A DNA stretch of 64,000 bases from CAYPGT01 sp964512985 (GTDB lineage: Bacteria > Cyanobacteriota > Vampirovibrionia > LMEP-6097), in NCBI GenBank assembly GCA_964512985.1, contig CAZELI010000002.1:1-64000 (forward strand), read 5' to 3'. This document shows positions 43,869 to 52,475 of the stretch, one piece after another. The translations under genes and the position numbers were made by a program. Each line of letters begins with the position of its first letter. The stretch's first letter is position 1. The notes below the pieces were generated by a model, which was given only the letters and a program-made list of their open reading frames with translations, was not told the DNA's origin and made no database searches.

Positions 43869-44396
43869 TTATTTCTTTGGATAATTTAAAGGTTGATTTA
43901 ATTCATCAACAGGCCCAATGTAATCCTTGCGTAGCGGGAATCCTTCCCATTTATCTGGGTTGAGTATTCTAGTGAGATTAGGATGTCCTTCGTACTCTAT
44001 GCCAATCATGTCGTAAGCTTCACGTTCTTGCCAATTAGCACTTGCAAATATATCTGTAAGGCTTGGCACTATTGGTTTATTACGCGGTACTGTTACTTTC
44101 AATGCTACAGCGGCTCTAGCCGAACCATCTATACCAAGATTCTCTAATCTAGTGATAGATTGATAACCATCTTTAACTTCAAGTGCTGTTATAAAATTTA
44201 AGAAATCTAACTTTTTAGATTTCTTAAGATCTTTACAAGCTTGCACTAAGTCCGCTGCTTCTATTGCAATCATCTCTGTGCCACTCTTATCGTTGCCAAG
44301 AGCTTTGATCTTAAGACCTTTTTCTTTTAGAAAATTTCCAAACTCACCAAATTCTATAGCTGGAGTTTCTGCTGCTACTGCTGCTGTTTCTGACAT
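43869..44396 (-). CDS. nuoC: NADH-quinone oxidoreductase subunit C (NdhJ type)
   Basis: Peripheral-arm subunit of complex I. The 175-residue protein contains the 30-kDa subunit signature: ASANWQEREAYDMIGIEYEGHP and RILNPDKWEGFPLRKDY. It is not fused to NuoD. nuoB lies upstream on the same strand, but 1.4 kb of other genes separates them, whereas the pair is usually adjacent. A TATTCT box 7 nt before the ATG suggests its own promoter. Confidence 0.93.
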   Translation of the reverse strand: MSETAAVAAETPAIEFGEFGNFLKEKGLKIKALGNDKSGTEMIAIEAADLVQACKDLKKSKKLDFLNFITALEVKDGYQSITRLENLGIDGSARAAVALKVTVPRNKPIVPSLTDIFASANWQEREAYDMIGIEYEGHPNLTRILNPDKWEGFPLRKDYIGPVDELNQPLNYPKK

Positions 44397-44452
44397 AATC
44401 TATAGAATAACATTGGAATAGAATTTGTTGTATGTATTAATAGATTAGATTG

Positions 44453-44869
44453 TTACATGTTGCCACTGGAAAGAAATTCATCTGGGGTCATTACTGGAAG
44501 TTTAGACAATTTAAAGTCTTTTTTGTTACGAGTAATGATGCAATCTACTTTTCCTCTTAAAGCGGTAAAATATTGAACAGCATCTTCAAAATCCTTAAAT
44601 TCTGAGTTTAAAGCTAAGTCAATTTCTTCATTATTGGAAGCAATAATATCAATGATTGATCTTAATTTAGTCAAGTTAGCCTTAACTTGTTTTGGAGGCG
44701 CTTGTTGAGATAGAAAATAATTAACATTAGTAAAAACTACTGCAGAAGAAAATGCTTTTAATCTTTCTCTATAGGCAAGTTCTAAAATTTTAGCGGAAGA
44801 TTCATAAAATGATTTTCTAGCCAAGAAAAAATCCAAAATTACATCAGAATCAATAAAAACTTTTCTCAT
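44453..44869 (-). CDS. PIN-domain toxin (VapC-like)
   Basis: A 138-residue PIN nuclease. Conserved acidic residues are visible in FIDSDVILDFFLARK (first Asp), FKDFEDAVQYFTA (central Asp/Glu) and DCIITRNKKDF (late Asp). Members cleave RNA, often tRNA or rRNA. Its ATG overlaps the antitoxin stop codon by one base (TAATG). Confidence 0.87.
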   Translation of the reverse strand: MRKVFIDSDVILDFFLARKSFYESSAKILELAYRERLKAFSSAVVFTNVNYFLSQQAPPKQVKANLTKLRSIIDIIASNNEEIDLALNSEFKDFEDAVQYFTALRGKVDCIITRNKKDFKLSKLPVMTPDEFLSSGNM

Positions 44870-45123
44870 TACCTGTTACCATATTTTTTTTGAATGGCGG
44901 CTTTAATTTCTTTTTTATAATTACCAGAGGTCTTGATATTTTTAAATGCACCTCCCATCTCCGCAACTATGCCTGTGGGAGTAATATCTTCCTTAGAATC
45001 AGAAACTAATAATAAAAAATAATTTTCAACTAAATCTGAAATATTTTGGTCTGTTTTAGTTGCATATTTCTTAACCCTTTGTATTATATTTTCATTAATA
45101 CTCAAAGTCAATTTCTTGTTCAT
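44869..45123 (-). CDS. Antitoxin with ribbon-helix-helix-like N-terminus (DUF6364-like)
   Basis: An 84-residue protein. KKLTLSINENIIQRVKKYA followed by TKTDQNISDLVENYFLLL fits a ribbon-helix-helix DNA-binding fold seen in antitoxins paired with PIN toxins. The C-terminal part is basic and would wrap the toxin. Upstream are two small palindromes, GTATAATTATAC (45126-45137) and GTACGTAC (45145-45152), probable operator. Confidence 0.8.
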   Translation of the reverse strand: MNKKLTLSINENIIQRVKKYATKTDQNISDLVENYFLLLVSDSKEDITPTGIVAEMGGAFKNIKTSGNYKKEIKAAIQKKYGNR

Positions 45124-45125
45124 AC

Positions 45126-45152
45126 GTATAATTATACCATTTTCGTACGTAC
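45126..45152 (-). promoter_or_regulatory. Operator/promoter of the PIN toxin-antitoxin pair
   Basis: A perfect 12-bp palindrome GTATAATTATAC holding a TATAAT box on both strands, followed by GTACGTAC. It lies directly before the antitoxin start codon. Confidence 0.6.
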
Positions 45153-45239
45153 AGTAAACTTCCCTAACCTAATTTAAATAGAAATTTATATATATTTATA
45201 TATTGTGCCTTCTATAATTATTTGTTATTGTCTTGAGCT

Positions 45240-45842
45240 ATGGAGTTAATATCATTGCAGGGATTGGGTAAAGTTTTTAGTCATTTGGCAAAAACTAACC
45301 CTATTTTAGTTCAGGATTTTCGCGATAATGTCCATCAGGTATCCGCTATTCTAAAAGCACCGCCTGCTCATCAAAGAGACCCTGCGCCAACTGCTAAATT
45401 TTTATCAGAACTTTTTAAGCCTCGTGAGGGTTGCCCCTTTGTCGGAATTTCTAGTAGCTTATTAGATGGTAGTACTAGGTATTTCTCTAACTTTAACCCA
45501 ATAAAATTAAATTCAATATATCTTGATAATCCAAAGTTGTTTCTAGACAATGAAAATCTTCTTAAGAGAGTTATTAGTATAACTGTTGATCATAAAAATG
45601 ATAAGCATAGTTATTTTCACTTTCATTTGGGAGATGATCAAGCTTGTTGTCTTGAAGTTACGGAGTTGAATAATCAAACGGATCCTTATCAGGCGGCAAC
45701 TGTTTGTCTTAATAAAGGTACGGAAGTTAAGGTTGATATAGAACATGGTCCAGCAGTTTCGCTAGCTGATAGTAATTTATCGAGATTGTTGATTATGAAA
45801 GATTCTTTATTGCTCCAACGAGAGCTTGCTCAAGCTAACTAA
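45240..45842 (+). CDS. Hypothetical protein between nuoB and the toxin pair
   Basis: A 200-residue soluble protein with no recognised domain. It has a hydrophilic N-terminus and a His-rich stretch (HSYFHFHLGDDQACCLEV). A TATAAT box at 45213-45218 lies 21 nt before the ATG. It is oriented against the nuo genes, and its last 8 bases overlap the end of nuoB. Together with the PIN pair it makes a 1.4-kb insert between nuoB and nuoC. Confidence 0.65.
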   Translation: MELISLQGLGKVFSHLAKTNPILVQDFRDNVHQVSAILKAPPAHQRDPAPTAKFLSELFKPREGCPFVGISSSLLDGSTRYFSNFNPIKLNSIYLDNPKLFLDNENLLKRVISITVDHKNDKHSYFHFHLGDDQACCLEVTELNNQTDPYQAATVCLNKGTEVKVDIEHGPAVSLADSNLSRLLIMKDSLLLQRELAQAN

Positions 45843-46455
45843 TTATTAGCCCAGTCTCTTCATCTACATCTCTAGTCTTGTTTTCGTGGGCGATAGCGAT
45901 AGCTCTACGCTCTGCAAGCTTCTCACGACGGATCTTGCGTTGGAGTGTGAAGAGCCCATGTAATAAACCTTCTGGACGAGGCGGGCAGCCAGGTACATAA
46001 ACGTCTACAGGAATAATTCTATCTACACCCTGTACTACTGAATAGCTGTCATGAAACATGCCACCAGTAATGGTGCAAGCTCCCATAGCGATAACGTATT
46101 TAGGTTCTGGAAGTTGTTGATAGAGTCTTACTAAAGCAGGTGCCATTTTACGAGTAATGGTTCCAGCTGTAATGATCAGGTCTGCTTGTCTTGGTGTTGC
46201 GCGAAATACTTCTGAACCAAATCTAGAGATATCAAACTTAGACATACCCACTGACATCATCTCGATAGCACAGCAAGAAGTACCAAAAGTAAGCGGCCAA
46301 ACACTATTAGATCTAGCCCAATTATAAATACTATCTAGGAAGCCACCAACAGTAGTGACAATTAAGTTCTCCTTCAAGCCTTCAGGGACTACCAGATCCG
46401 TGCTTGGAGGAGGGGTTACCTTGCTTTCTGAAAATAGCTCTTGAATATTAGCCAT
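45835..46455 (-). CDS. nuoB: NADH-quinone oxidoreductase subunit B (NdhK type)
   Basis: Carries the N2 iron-sulphur cluster of complex I. The 206-residue protein has the cluster ligands in TFGTSCCAIEMMS (Cys-Cys), GACTITGGMFHD and VPGCPPRPEG. It has an N-terminal extension and a charged C-terminal tail of about 30 residues. nuoA is not upstream (polA diverges there), so the complex I genes are split. A TATAAT box lies 8 nt before the ATG. Confidence 0.95.
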   Translation of the reverse strand: MANIQELFSESKVTPPPSTDLVVPEGLKENLIVTTVGGFLDSIYNWARSNSVWPLTFGTSCCAIEMMSVGMSKFDISRFGSEVFRATPRQADLIITAGTITRKMAPALVRLYQQLPEPKYVIAMGACTITGGMFHDSYSVVQGVDRIIPVDVYVPGCPPRPEGLLHGLFTLQRKIRREKLAERRAIAIAHENKTRDVDEETGLIIS

Positions 46456-46490
46456 ATATATAAATTATAGCAATTTAGGGTTTATGGCAA

Positions 46491-49448
46491 GTGCAAGGTG
46501 TTTTGTTGCATAATAATATTCAAGTGCAAACAACAACTAAACCCACCTTATTATTAATTGATGGCAGTAATTTAGCATTTCGCATGTATTTTGCTCTAGA
46601 GATGAGTAATTTACGTGATTCTCAGGGTAAGCCAACTTGGGCAGTATATGGAACGCTTAAAGCTTTATTTGATGTTATTGAGTTTGCTAAGCCAAGTGCC
46701 GCCGCTGTAGCGTTTGACCTACCTGAGCCTACTCATAGACATGTGATTTTTGATGAATATAAGGCAAACCGTCCTGATGAGATGCCAGATGATTTACAGT
46801 TGCAATGGGAAGTTATTAAAGAAAGCTTTCGTCGTTTCCATATACCAGTACTAGAAGAGCCTGGCTATGAAGCAGATGACCTTATTGGGATTATGGCCAA
46901 AAAGGCTGAGCGAGAGGGTTACCATGTGGTAATACTTTCTGGTGATAAAGATCTATTCCAATTAATTAACGAGAATATAGAGATGGCTGTACCACAGCGC
47001 GGTGGTGGTCTGGAGATATTTACACCCGAGCATGTGCTTGAGAAGATGGGCGTACATCCTTATCAAGTCCCAGATTATAAGGGCATTGCTGGAGACAGTT
47101 CTGACAATATTCCTGGAGTGAAAGGTCTAGGTCCTAAAGCTGCTACTACTTTACTTGGGGCTTATAAAACACTTGAAGGAATTTATGAAAATATCGATAA
47201 AGTAGGACCACCGAAGACTAAGGAGAAGCTTGTTGAGCAAGAAGATTCAGCGCGTATGTCTAAGCATATAGCAACGATTATTCTTGATGCTTCAGGTGTG
47301 AAAAATACCGATCTTACTCTGAGTCATTGCCATCTTGATATGCCTCATACTGATAATTTAATTCAGTTTCTAAAAGATCTACAATTTTTCTCAATACTTA
47401 AACGTTTACCCATGATACTTAAGCCTTTTAATAATGGTGAGATGGCAAAAGTAGACGTTGGAGATCTTCCTGAAATGGTTGGTAATTCCAGCTTCGCTAG
47501 CGCTTCGCAGGACAAGCAAAGATCCGCAGCAAGCAGTGAACAATCTGACTATGAACCTGTGGATAGAAGGGTTGTAAGTGATCCTAAGAATTTAGATAAA
47601 TGGGATACGGTAGAAAAAGAGATCACAGATTTAGAAGTCAAGCCTTTTATTATTATCGATGAAATAGGTTTAAATTCTTTAATTAAAGAATTAGAGCTAG
47701 TGGATTTCTATGCTATAGACCTAGAGACAGATGGACTAAACACACTTAATTGTGAGATAGTTGGTTGGGCGCTAGCTTATGGAACTAAGACTTTTTATAT
47801 ACCAGTACTACACCAGGGGGTAAAACAGTTAAGTCCTAAACTAGTTATAGAAAAACTTCGAATAATACTCGAAGATTCAAGCAAATTACAGATTATTCAA
47901 AATGCTAAATTCGAGCAAAAAATACTTAAGCGCTTAAGTATTAAAACCCATAGTAACTTCTTTGATACTATGCTTGCAAGCTATGTCGACAACCCTTCTA
48001 ATAAACATGGACTCAAGATTCAATCTAAGAGAATCTTTGCGCAGAGAATGATTGAGTATGAAACTCTCACTGGTACAGGTCGTAAACAAATTACTATTGA
48101 TCAAGTGCCTTTGGATAAGGTTGCAGCTTATGCTGCCGCTGATGCTTATATGACTCTTAAGCTCTATGATTATTATTCTACTAAGCTTGATGCACGTGAA
48201 CAGAAGCTGCTGAAAGAATTAGAGTTTCCTCTTGTAGAAGTACTTCGAGATCTTGAGTTAGCTGGAATTAGTTTAGATGTGGGATTTCTGAAAGACTTAA
48301 GCGTCGATATTCGCCAGAAGATTAATATTGTTGAGAAGCAAATATTTGAGCATACTCTAGAAGTGTTTAATATATCTTCTCCTAAACAACTAAGTACCAT
48401 TCTTTATGAGAAGATGAAGCTGCCTACTGTTGGTAAGAAAACTAAAGCTGGAGGCTATTCTACAGATATGGGTACACTCGAGACTATCTTACAAGATTAT
48501 GAACTTGACGCTAAGCAAACTCAATTAATAAATGACATAGTTGAATACCGCACTCTGACTAAATTAGCTTCTACTTATATAGATAGCTTACCGACACTGG
48601 TTAGTAAAGAAACCAATAGATTACACTCGGACTTTAATCAAGTGGTTACTGCTACTGGTAGATTGAGTTCTAGTAATCCTAATCTCCAGAATATTCCTAT
48701 TAAATCAGAATATGGTAGAAAGATTCGTAGGGCTTTTGTTGCTTGTGATGCTGATCATGTGCTTATAAGTGCAGATTATTCACAAATAGAACTGAGAGTA
48801 TTAGCGCATATGGCAAATGAACCTGCCCTTATAGAAGCCTTTAGTCAGGGACAGGATATACATAGTAGAACTGCCATGGAGATCTTTGGAATTACAGAAG
48901 ATCAGGTCACTAGTGATCAGCGCCGTGTCGGTAAGACCCTTAACTTCGCTCTAATTTATATGCAGGGACCTTATGCTACAGCTAAACAGCTAGGTATAAC
49001 AATGTCTGAAGCGAAAGGGTTTATTGATAAGTATTTTAATGCTTTCAAACATATCAAACCCTTTATGGATACGACGCTTAAGGCTGCTCACGAGAATGAA
49101 TATACCGAGACTATGTTTGGGCGTCGTCGCTACTTCCGTAATATTAATAGTCCTAATAAAGCTCTAATGAAGGAAGAAGAAAGACAAGCTTTTAATGCTG
49201 CGCTTCAAGGTACAGCTGCTGACATCATGAAGCAAGCGATGATTAATCTTTATTTCAAGCTAAACCAGAAGCAGCTTAAATCACAGATTATTCTTCAGGT
49301 ACACGATGAATTGATCTTAGAAGTGCCGAGAGATGAGGTAGATGAAGTTAAAGCTTTGGTAGTTCAAGAGATGTCTAATGCAGCTAAACTCAATGTACCA
49401 CTTAAGGTAGATATTGGTGTAGGAGAGAATTGGTTAGACTGTGATTAG
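46491..49448 (+). CDS. polA: DNA polymerase I
   Basis: Repair and Okazaki-fragment polymerase, 985 residues. The 5'-3' nuclease domain (residues about 18-310) shows LLIDGSNLAFRMYF and IAGDSSDNIPGVKGLG. The 3'-5' exonuclease domain keeps FYAIDLETDGLN and AAADAYMTLKLYDYY, so proofreading is likely. Polymerase motif A is ADYSQIELRVLAH and motif C is QVHDELILEV. Motif B is RRVGKTLNFALIYMQG: the helix-O residues Arg, Lys, Phe and Tyr are present but two usual glycines are replaced. The start is GTG; a slightly later start is possible. The linker at residues about 335-355 has a repeat-like Ser/Ala insertion. Confidence 0.95.
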   Translation: MQGVLLHNNIQVQTTTKPTLLLIDGSNLAFRMYFALEMSNLRDSQGKPTWAVYGTLKALFDVIEFAKPSAAAVAFDLPEPTHRHVIFDEYKANRPDEMPDDLQLQWEVIKESFRRFHIPVLEEPGYEADDLIGIMAKKAEREGYHVVILSGDKDLFQLINENIEMAVPQRGGGLEIFTPEHVLEKMGVHPYQVPDYKGIAGDSSDNIPGVKGLGPKAATTLLGAYKTLEGIYENIDKVGPPKTKEKLVEQEDSARMSKHIATIILDASGVKNTDLTLSHCHLDMPHTDNLIQFLKDLQFFSILKRLPMILKPFNNGEMAKVDVGDLPEMVGNSSFASASQDKQRSAASSEQSDYEPVDRRVVSDPKNLDKWDTVEKEITDLEVKPFIIIDEIGLNSLIKELELVDFYAIDLETDGLNTLNCEIVGWALAYGTKTFYIPVLHQGVKQLSPKLVIEKLRIILEDSSKLQIIQNAKFEQKILKRLSIKTHSNFFDTMLASYVDNPSNKHGLKIQSKRIFAQRMIEYETLTGTGRKQITIDQVPLDKVAAYAAADAYMTLKLYDYYSTKLDAREQKLLKELEFPLVEVLRDLELAGISLDVGFLKDLSVDIRQKINIVEKQIFEHTLEVFNISSPKQLSTILYEKMKLPTVGKKTKAGGYSTDMGTLETILQDYELDAKQTQLINDIVEYRTLTKLASTYIDSLPTLVSKETNRLHSDFNQVVTATGRLSSSNPNLQNIPIKSEYGRKIRRAFVACDADHVLISADYSQIELRVLAHMANEPALIEAFSQGQDIHSRTAMEIFGITEDQVTSDQRRVGKTLNFALIYMQGPYATAKQLGITMSEAKGFIDKYFNAFKHIKPFMDTTLKAAHENEYTETMFGRRRYFRNINSPNKALMKEEERQAFNAALQGTAADIMKQAMINLYFKLNQKQLKSQIILQVHDELILEVPRDEVDEVKALVVQEMSNAAKLNVPLKVDIGVGENWLDCD
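47491..47540 (+). repeat. Palindrome-like insertion in the polA linker
   Basis: AGCTTCGCTAGCGCTTCGC and GCAGGACAAGCAAAGATCCG form a GC-rich, partly self-complementary stretch inside an AT-rich gene. It encodes SFASASQDKQRSAASSEQ between the nuclease domains. It shares short strings such as CGCAGGAC with the family 2 elements. Origin from a repeat is inference. Confidence 0.35.
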
Positions 49449-49922
49449 ACTACTAATAAACTCTTCGATTGAAATTTTGGTACTTACAAACCTCAACCCT
49501 AAGCCATCCCAGGTATAAACTAATTGTTGAGTATTGCCAGCATCTACCCAGCAATAGACCTTAATCTCACTGGCATCAATAGTGCGCTCTAGAATTAGTT
49601 CAAAACTTGGATCTGCTGGTTCAAAGCGATAACTCTGAACATCTGATTCTAAGAAGGATTGAATACCGCTGGTGAAAGCTTCAAGTTCATTGTATGGTTC
49701 AATCGATAATGCAAATTTACCTATCTCACCAATGGTTCCTAAAGCAGTAATTGCCTGGCGGTTTTTAGAGGAGAATTTATAAGTCTCTTGCCCCATATGA
49801 AAAACTATTTCATAATTTAACCAAGTAGCCTTATCAATAGAAACTCTTTCAAGTAAATTAAACTCTAGGCTTACTTTAGAATTAGTATCATTATTGTCGT
49901 TGGTACAATGAAGTGTGGGCAT
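49434..49922 (-). CDS. Hypothetical protein, WapI-like
   Basis: A 162-residue protein with a beta-rich pattern. The order FEPADPSFELILERT, EIKVYCWVDAGN and YTWDGLGLRF recalls the WapI family, whose named member is an immunity protein. This resemblance is from memory and weak. Its ATG overlaps the lpxB stop (TAATG), so it is translated with lpxB. The 3' end overlaps polA by 15 nt. No toxin gene is adjacent. Confidence 0.5.
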   Translation of the reverse strand: MPTLHCTNDNNDTNSKVSLEFNLLERVSIDKATWLNYEIVFHMGQETYKFSSKNRQAITALGTIGEIGKFALSIEPYNELEAFTSGIQSFLESDVQSYRFEPADPSFELILERTIDASEIKVYCWVDAGNTQQLVYTWDGLGLRFVSTKISIEEFISSLITV

Positions 49923-51172
49923 TATTTCAAAATCTCTTCCGCTACTAATCTTGCAGTATTGTATCCGCTAAGCTTACTCTTTAATTCAGACAAATCAGTT
50001 TTAATTTTCTGGTAATAAGCACTATAAGCTCCGTTCTTTTCAAACCAAGACTCTGTTTCTGTTACAAAGTTTTTAACGTTAGCCTCATACTGTAAAAATT
50101 CTTTAATTATATACTTACCTGCAATAATATTAGCTAAGCCAGCCATAGTGATAGTTCTGAAACATAGATAGAGAAGGTAATTGAATAAATTAGACCTGTA
50201 ACTAAGGAAGTAAGGAGTAGTATAAAGTGCGGCTTCTAGTGTTACTGTTCCTGAGCAAAGCCAGAGTGCATCAGCGGCTGAGAGTAATTTATGATTAGAA
50301 CTGAGCATATCTTGTGATTCTAATATTTCGATATGATGACTTTGTTTTCCTTCAAGTGCCATATTTAAAGGTGTTTTAAGCCCACATTGCTCTAGAAGTG
50401 ATTTACTTATCGTTGGAGCTTTAGCTAGGATAAATCTAAAATTAATTTCTGGGTTTCTTTTAATTAACTGCTCTGATGCTTGAATCATTAGTGGAAGCAT
50501 TTCTTTGATTTCCGCTTTGCGACTGCCAGGAAATAATCCTATTAATGTTTGAGTGGCTGAGTGGCTGGGTGCTTGGGTGACTGTATTGATTGATAGCCCT
50601 CTTCTATATTGGATTTCACCAAATTGCCTCAGAAATTCTTCTTTATTGATTGGTTTAGCAAGCGAGTCTAAGACTGGGTTTCCTACGTATTTGTATGGAA
50701 TGCCAGATTTCTGATAGAGCTTTTCTTCTAAGGGTAAAGTACAAAGAACTTTATCTATATATTTCTTGATGTTATTGATACGCCAAGGTCTAGATGCCCA
50801 GATTTGGGGTGCGATAAATTCTATGATTTTAATTTCAGAAGATTGTTTTTTAATTGCTTGAGCGAGTTGTAAATTAAATCCACCATAATCTACAAGTAAG
50901 ACTATATCTGGCTTCCAGTTTATAATTTCTGTCGCTATTTCTTGTTTCAGTGAAAGTATGGTAGAGATATTGGCGATAACTTCACTGATACCAGAGAAAC
51001 CATAATCTCGGTAATCTTTAATTACTTTCACTCCTAGTTCTTCTAGTATCTCTGAGCCAAAGGCTCTAATCTCTGCTTCTGGACAGAGTTTGAAGATTTC
51101 TATTACAACTCTAGAAGCATGACTCTCGCCGCTTAACTCCCCGCATGAAATAAATACTTTTGGTTTAGTCAT
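49922..51172 (-). CDS. lpxB: Lipid-A-disaccharide synthase
   Basis: Joins UDP-diacylglucosamine and lipid X in lipid A synthesis at the inner membrane. It has 416 residues with VFISCGELSGESHA at the N-terminus (glycosyltransferase donor-side motif), VLLVDYGGFNLQLA, FIAPQIWASRPWR and LFPGSRKAEI (family L-PGSR-x-E). An insert TVTQAPSHSATQT before LIGLFPGSR is encoded by an 8-bp satellite. It overlaps sufE by 8 nt and the next gene by 1 nt. Shows the cell makes lipid A. Confidence 0.95.
   Translation of the reverse strand: MTKPKVFISCGELSGESHASRVVIEIFKLCPEAEIRAFGSEILEELGVKVIKDYRDYGFSGISEVIANISTILSLKQEIATEIINWKPDIVLLVDYGGFNLQLAQAIKKQSSEIKIIEFIAPQIWASRPWRINNIKKYIDKVLCTLPLEEKLYQKSGIPYKYVGNPVLDSLAKPINKEEFLRQFGEIQYRRGLSINTVTQAPSHSATQTLIGLFPGSRKAEIKEMLPLMIQASEQLIKRNPEINFRFILAKAPTISKSLLEQCGLKTPLNMALEGKQSHHIEILESQDMLSSNHKLLSAADALWLCSGTVTLEAALYTTPYFLSYRSNLFNYLLYLCFRTITMAGLANIIAGKYIIKEFLQYEANVKNFVTETESWFEKNGAYSAYYQKIKTDLSELKSKLSGYNTARLVAEEILK
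50551..50584. repeat. Degenerate 8-bp satellite, copy 2 (inside lpxB)
   Basis: GAGTGGCTGAGTGGCTGGGT followed by GCTTGGGTGACTG: four octamers of RGTGRCTK type, within lpxB coding sequence and read in frame as a Ser/Thr/Gln-rich loop. Confidence 0.7.
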
Positions 51173-51632
51173 GACTTTCCTGTGAGGGTTGAGCGTATGT
51201 TGCGGCTATATTGCGCATCATAGTAAACGTATTCATAAAACCATTAGCCCGCGATGCTGTTAAGGTTTGACTTAAGCCCATACCCTCAATGAATCCAGGG
51301 TCAATTCTTAGGATCTCGTCAGGACTATAACCACTCATGCCTTCTACTAAAAGAGCTAGTAATCCAAGTACTAAGTGTGAATTCGACCAACCTTCATAAA
51401 ATATTAGATTATCCTGAAATTTTCCTCGTATATAGGTGAGTGAGGCGCAGCCTTTTACTTGGTTTTCTTCGGTCTTATATTCTTCTGGATAAGGGGCTAG
51501 TTTCTTGCCAAGCTGAATAATTCTTTCAAAGCGTTTAGTCTTATCATCGATCTTCGCGAATTGTTGATAGCGTTTTTCTAGGGTAGGGGTTAATTTATAT
51601 GGATTATCCAAGATTTGTTTCGGCATCAACAT
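51165..51632 (-). CDS. sufE: SufE-family cysteine desulfurase activator
   Basis: Accepts sulfur from SufS for iron-sulphur cluster assembly. The 155 residues match the SufE fold: RFERIIQLGKKLAPYPEEY, EENQVKGCASLTYI with the active cysteine (V-x-G-C-x-S), and LLALLVEGMSGYSPDEIL. The start lies inside the end of the upstream gene by 29 nt; the second Met in frame (MPKQIL) is an alternative. No sufS is adjacent. Confidence 0.9.
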   Translation of the reverse strand: MLMPKQILDNPYKLTPTLEKRYQQFAKIDDKTKRFERIIQLGKKLAPYPEEYKTEENQVKGCASLTYIRGKFQDNLIFYEGWSNSHLVLGLLALLVEGMSGYSPDEILRIDPGFIEGMGLSQTLTASRANGFMNTFTMMRNIAATYAQPSQESHD

Positions 51633-52290
51633 CGATGGCTACATCATCCCAGTGATTTGTTGCCTTTTTACTCCCGGATTTAAATATTAGCTTATCTTTG
51701 AACCTATTTTTCAAGTTAACAAAAACCTCTTTAATTTTACGTTTAACTTCAAAATCTTCACTTAATGATACAAAGGTACTCGGTCCAGCCTGCATTTCGA
51801 CATCTAATAAATCTCCCAAAGCTTGAAATAATGCTCTGAACTTGATTCTATCAAAACTATAATCTCTAAACGTTATCTCATGACTTAAGTCAAAGGCTTC
51901 CATAAACTGTAATATTTCTGCTGTACTAATAGTTCGGTCAAATTTAATTAAATTGCGTAAGGAAATAGGTAGATTTTCGAATTCTTCCAGACTATAGTCA
52001 TAAGCAAGGATTTCCTTTAAACGCCTTCCTTTAATAATGCGCCTGATATCCTTCCTGAGTTCATAGAGGTAGCGACTATTAATTAATTGAGAGACTGCTC
52101 CATAGTATTGGCTTTGTGGAGTGACTGACTCCACAGCGAGTGGAGTTACTGGTCTAATATTACTGATAGGCTGTATTGATCTTATGTAATGATTATTAAT
52201 ATGTGGTGTTTTAAGCGAATTACGCTCAGGATGATGACCAGAATTAAAATTATGGGGAAGGATATACATAATAAGAGGTTCCTGAGACAA
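51604..52290 (-). CDS. Hypothetical protein upstream of sufE
   Basis: A 228-residue soluble protein without recognised domain. The N-terminal 70 residues are Pro/Asn/His-rich and probably disordered; residues about 80-215 are predicted mainly helical and basic. It overlaps sufE, which suggests cotranscription with sufE and lpxB. No function can be proposed. Confidence 0.6.
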   Translation of the reverse strand: MSQEPLIMYILPHNFNSGHHPERNSLKTPHINNHYIRSIQPISNIRPVTPLAVESVTPQSQYYGAVSQLINSRYLYELRKDIRRIIKGRRLKEILAYDYSLEEFENLPISLRNLIKFDRTISTAEILQFMEAFDLSHEITFRDYSFDRIKFRALFQALGDLLDVEMQAGPSTFVSLSEDFEVKRKIKEVFVNLKNRFKDKLIFKSGSKKATNHWDDVAIDVDAETNLG

Positions 52291-52371
52291 GGCTAAATTT
52301 GCATAAAATTACGCTTTCTTAGAGACGAAAGTTAAGCTTTATTGTTCTTCCTATGTTAAATTTATTTTAAT

Positions 52372-52445
52372 GGTGGCATAGCCAAGTGGTAAGGCAGAGG
52401 TCTGCAACACCTTTATCCCCAGTTCAAATCTGGGTGCCACCTCCA
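52372..52445 (+). tRNA. tRNA-Cys (GCA)
   Basis: A full cloverleaf. Acceptor GGTGGCA pairs with TGCCACC, the D-arm is GCCAAGTGGTAAGGC, the anticodon loop CTGCAAC gives anticodon GCA, and the T-arm is CCCAGTTCAAATCTGGG. The discriminator is T, as expected for Cys, and CCA is encoded. purB follows 30 nt downstream. Confidence 0.97.
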
Positions 52446-52475
52446 TTATCTTGAGTGACAGCTGCGATTATTATT

